Assembly (NCBI RefSeq): GCF_003697915.1
Contig: NZ_RCVN01000005.1
Location: 157,842 to 221,841, forward strand
DNA from: Staphylococcus pseudoxylosus
GTDB lineage: Bacteria; Bacillota; Bacilli; Staphylococcales; Staphylococcaceae
DNA: 64,000 nucleotides
Reading direction: 5' to 3'
Shown piece after piece: positions 63,329-64,000 of this stretch; the first letter of the stretch is position 1, and each line of letters starts with the position of its first letter. Made by a program: the position numbers and the translations under genes. The notes beneath the pieces are model-generated. The model saw nothing but the letters and a program-made list of their open reading frames with translations, searched no databases and was not told the origin of the DNA.

Positions 63329-63862
63329 ATGACTAATAATTTTGAAACATTAGAAGATTTTTTAGGGACACATCTTATTTATACTTATGATAATGGTTGG
63401 GAATATGAGATGTATGTAAAAAATGAGCATACGATTGATTATCGTATACATGGCGGTATGGTAGCTGGTAGATGGGTTAGAGATCAAGAGGCTAATATCG
63501 TGAAATTAACTGAGGGTGTTTTTAAAATAACTTGGACTGAACCAACAGGTACAGATGTAGCATTAGATTTTTTACCTAATAATCAGATTATGCACGGTAC
63601 CATTTTCTTCCCTAAATGGGTTGAAGAGCATCCAGAAATTACAGTGACTTACCAAAATGATCATATTGATTTAATGGAAGCATCTCGTGAAAAATACGAT
63701 ACTTATCCTAAATTAGTCGTACCTGAATTTGCGAAGATTTCATATATTGGTAACGCAGGACAAAATAATGAAACGGTTGTTAATGTCGCACCATATGAAG
63801 GTATGTTAGAAGATATTAGAAGCGGTAAGTTTTTTGATGAAAATTGTCAACATACAAAATAG
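63329..63862 (+). CDS. padC: Phenolic acid decarboxylase
   Basis: A 177-residue cytoplasmic enzyme that decarboxylates ferulic, p-coumaric and caffeic acids to vinyl phenols without a cofactor. [46 protein letters not shown] contains the conserved Tyr, Glu and Arg residues of the lipocalin-like active site; [11 protein letters not shown] is also typical. AAGGAG precedes ATG 63329. PadR is divergent, and the transcript ends at a hairpin 40 bases on. It suits a bacterium that meets plant material. Confidence 0.95.
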   Translation: MTNNFETLEDFLGTHLIYTYDNGWEYEMYVKNEHTIDYRIHGGMVAGRWVRDQEANIVKLTEGVFKITWTEPTGTDVALDFLPNNQIMHGTIFFPKWVEEHPEITVTYQNDHIDLMEASREKYDTYPKLVVPEFAKISYIGNAGQNNETVVNVAPYEGMLEDIRSGKFFDENCQHTK

Positions 63863-63900
63863 TAATTACGTTAATTAAATAAGTTTATAGTATAAAAACA

Positions 63901-63946
63901 TTAAACACTGATTCTGTCTTTTAAAGGGAAGAATCAGTGTTTTTAA
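63901..63946 (+). terminator. Terminator of padC
   Basis: AAACACTGATTC, loop, GAATCAGTGTTT and TTTAATTTT. Confidence 0.9.
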
Positions 63947-63951
63947 TTTTA

Positions 63952-63980
63952 TAAAAAAACCATACGCTATGCGTATGGTG
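63952..63980 (-). terminator. Terminator of a minus-strand gene beyond the window
   Basis: ACCATACGC, loop TAT, GCGTATGGT, with the T run on the minus strand. The gene it serves lies past the right edge. Confidence 0.7.
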
Positions 63981-64000
63981 CAGTATGGTTATACCGTTGT

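Noticed and set aside
1..64000. Mobile elements, CRISPR arrays, tRNA or rRNA genes
   Set aside because: No transposase, integrase, phage gene, regularly spaced repeats or tRNA-like cloverleaf was recognised on either strand.

Overview
The window is AT-rich Firmicutes DNA with Staphylococcus gene content: a saePQRS-type locus, two adjacent sceD-like wall proteins with WalR-type boxes, a beta-class phenol-soluble modulin next to AgrA-type repeats, and a bacillithiol-transferase-like gene. A lacP-lacH-type lactose pair, an araR/araBDA cluster, a galactitol-type PTS and phenolic acid decarboxylase point to the novobiocin-resistant group (S. xylosus / S. saprophyticus / S. equorum relatives). I cannot fix the species from sequence alone. 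I see no rRNA, tRNA, insertion sequence, prophage or CRISPR array; this looks like ordinary chromosome rich in metabolic islands.

Layout. 1-3.4 kb: end of a lactose permease and beta-galactosidase. 3.4-5.9 kb: a four-gene Xre/DUF3169/ABC operon on the minus strand. 6-11.1 kb: an MFS gene, a LysR regulator broken by a frameshift, a NorB-like MFS gene and a ureohydrolase. 11.3-22.2 kb: an MFS pump with a possible leader peptide, an ABC-class ATPase, a GNAT enzyme, a lipoprotein with a structured leader, another MFS gene and a two-gene glycosyltransferase module. 22.3-26.5 kb: a SAM riboswitch controlling only a 57-residue protein, a PadR-chrA pair, fadH and a YitT protein. 26.7-33.4 kb: a galactitol-type PTS operon (regulator, IIA, IIB, IIC, two zinc dehydrogenases and a 51-residue membrane protein).

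33.6-42.3 kb is the most interesting region. An EutW-like sensor kinase and an EutV-like ANTAR response regulator precede an EutH-like ethanolamine permease. There is no ethanolamine ammonia-lyase or microcompartment gene. Facing it on the minus strand are an aldehyde dehydrogenase, a glutamine-synthetase-like ligase and a short-chain dehydrogenase, with a divergent M20 hydrolase. Both eutH and the aldehyde dehydrogenase operon have a leader with the same small hairpin (AAGC, six-base loop AAAGGY, GCTT) embedded in the 5' arm of an intrinsic terminator, as expected for ANTAR antitermination. I infer an ethanolamine catabolic route by gamma-glutamylation (glutamyl-ethanolamide, aldehyde, glutamyl-glycine, then glutamate plus glycine).

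42.4-49.7 kb: VOC and YfiT proteins, the sae locus (saeS carries an in-frame TAA just before its histidine box), the sceD pair and a DHFR-like protein. 49.8-52.8 kb: a PhnB-like protein, trhO and msrA. 52.9-59.4 kb: araR and araB-araD-araA-transporter with AraR-type operators and a cre site. 59.4-64 kb: the PSM-beta gene, a TetR/ABC exporter unit, and PadR with phenolic acid decarboxylase.
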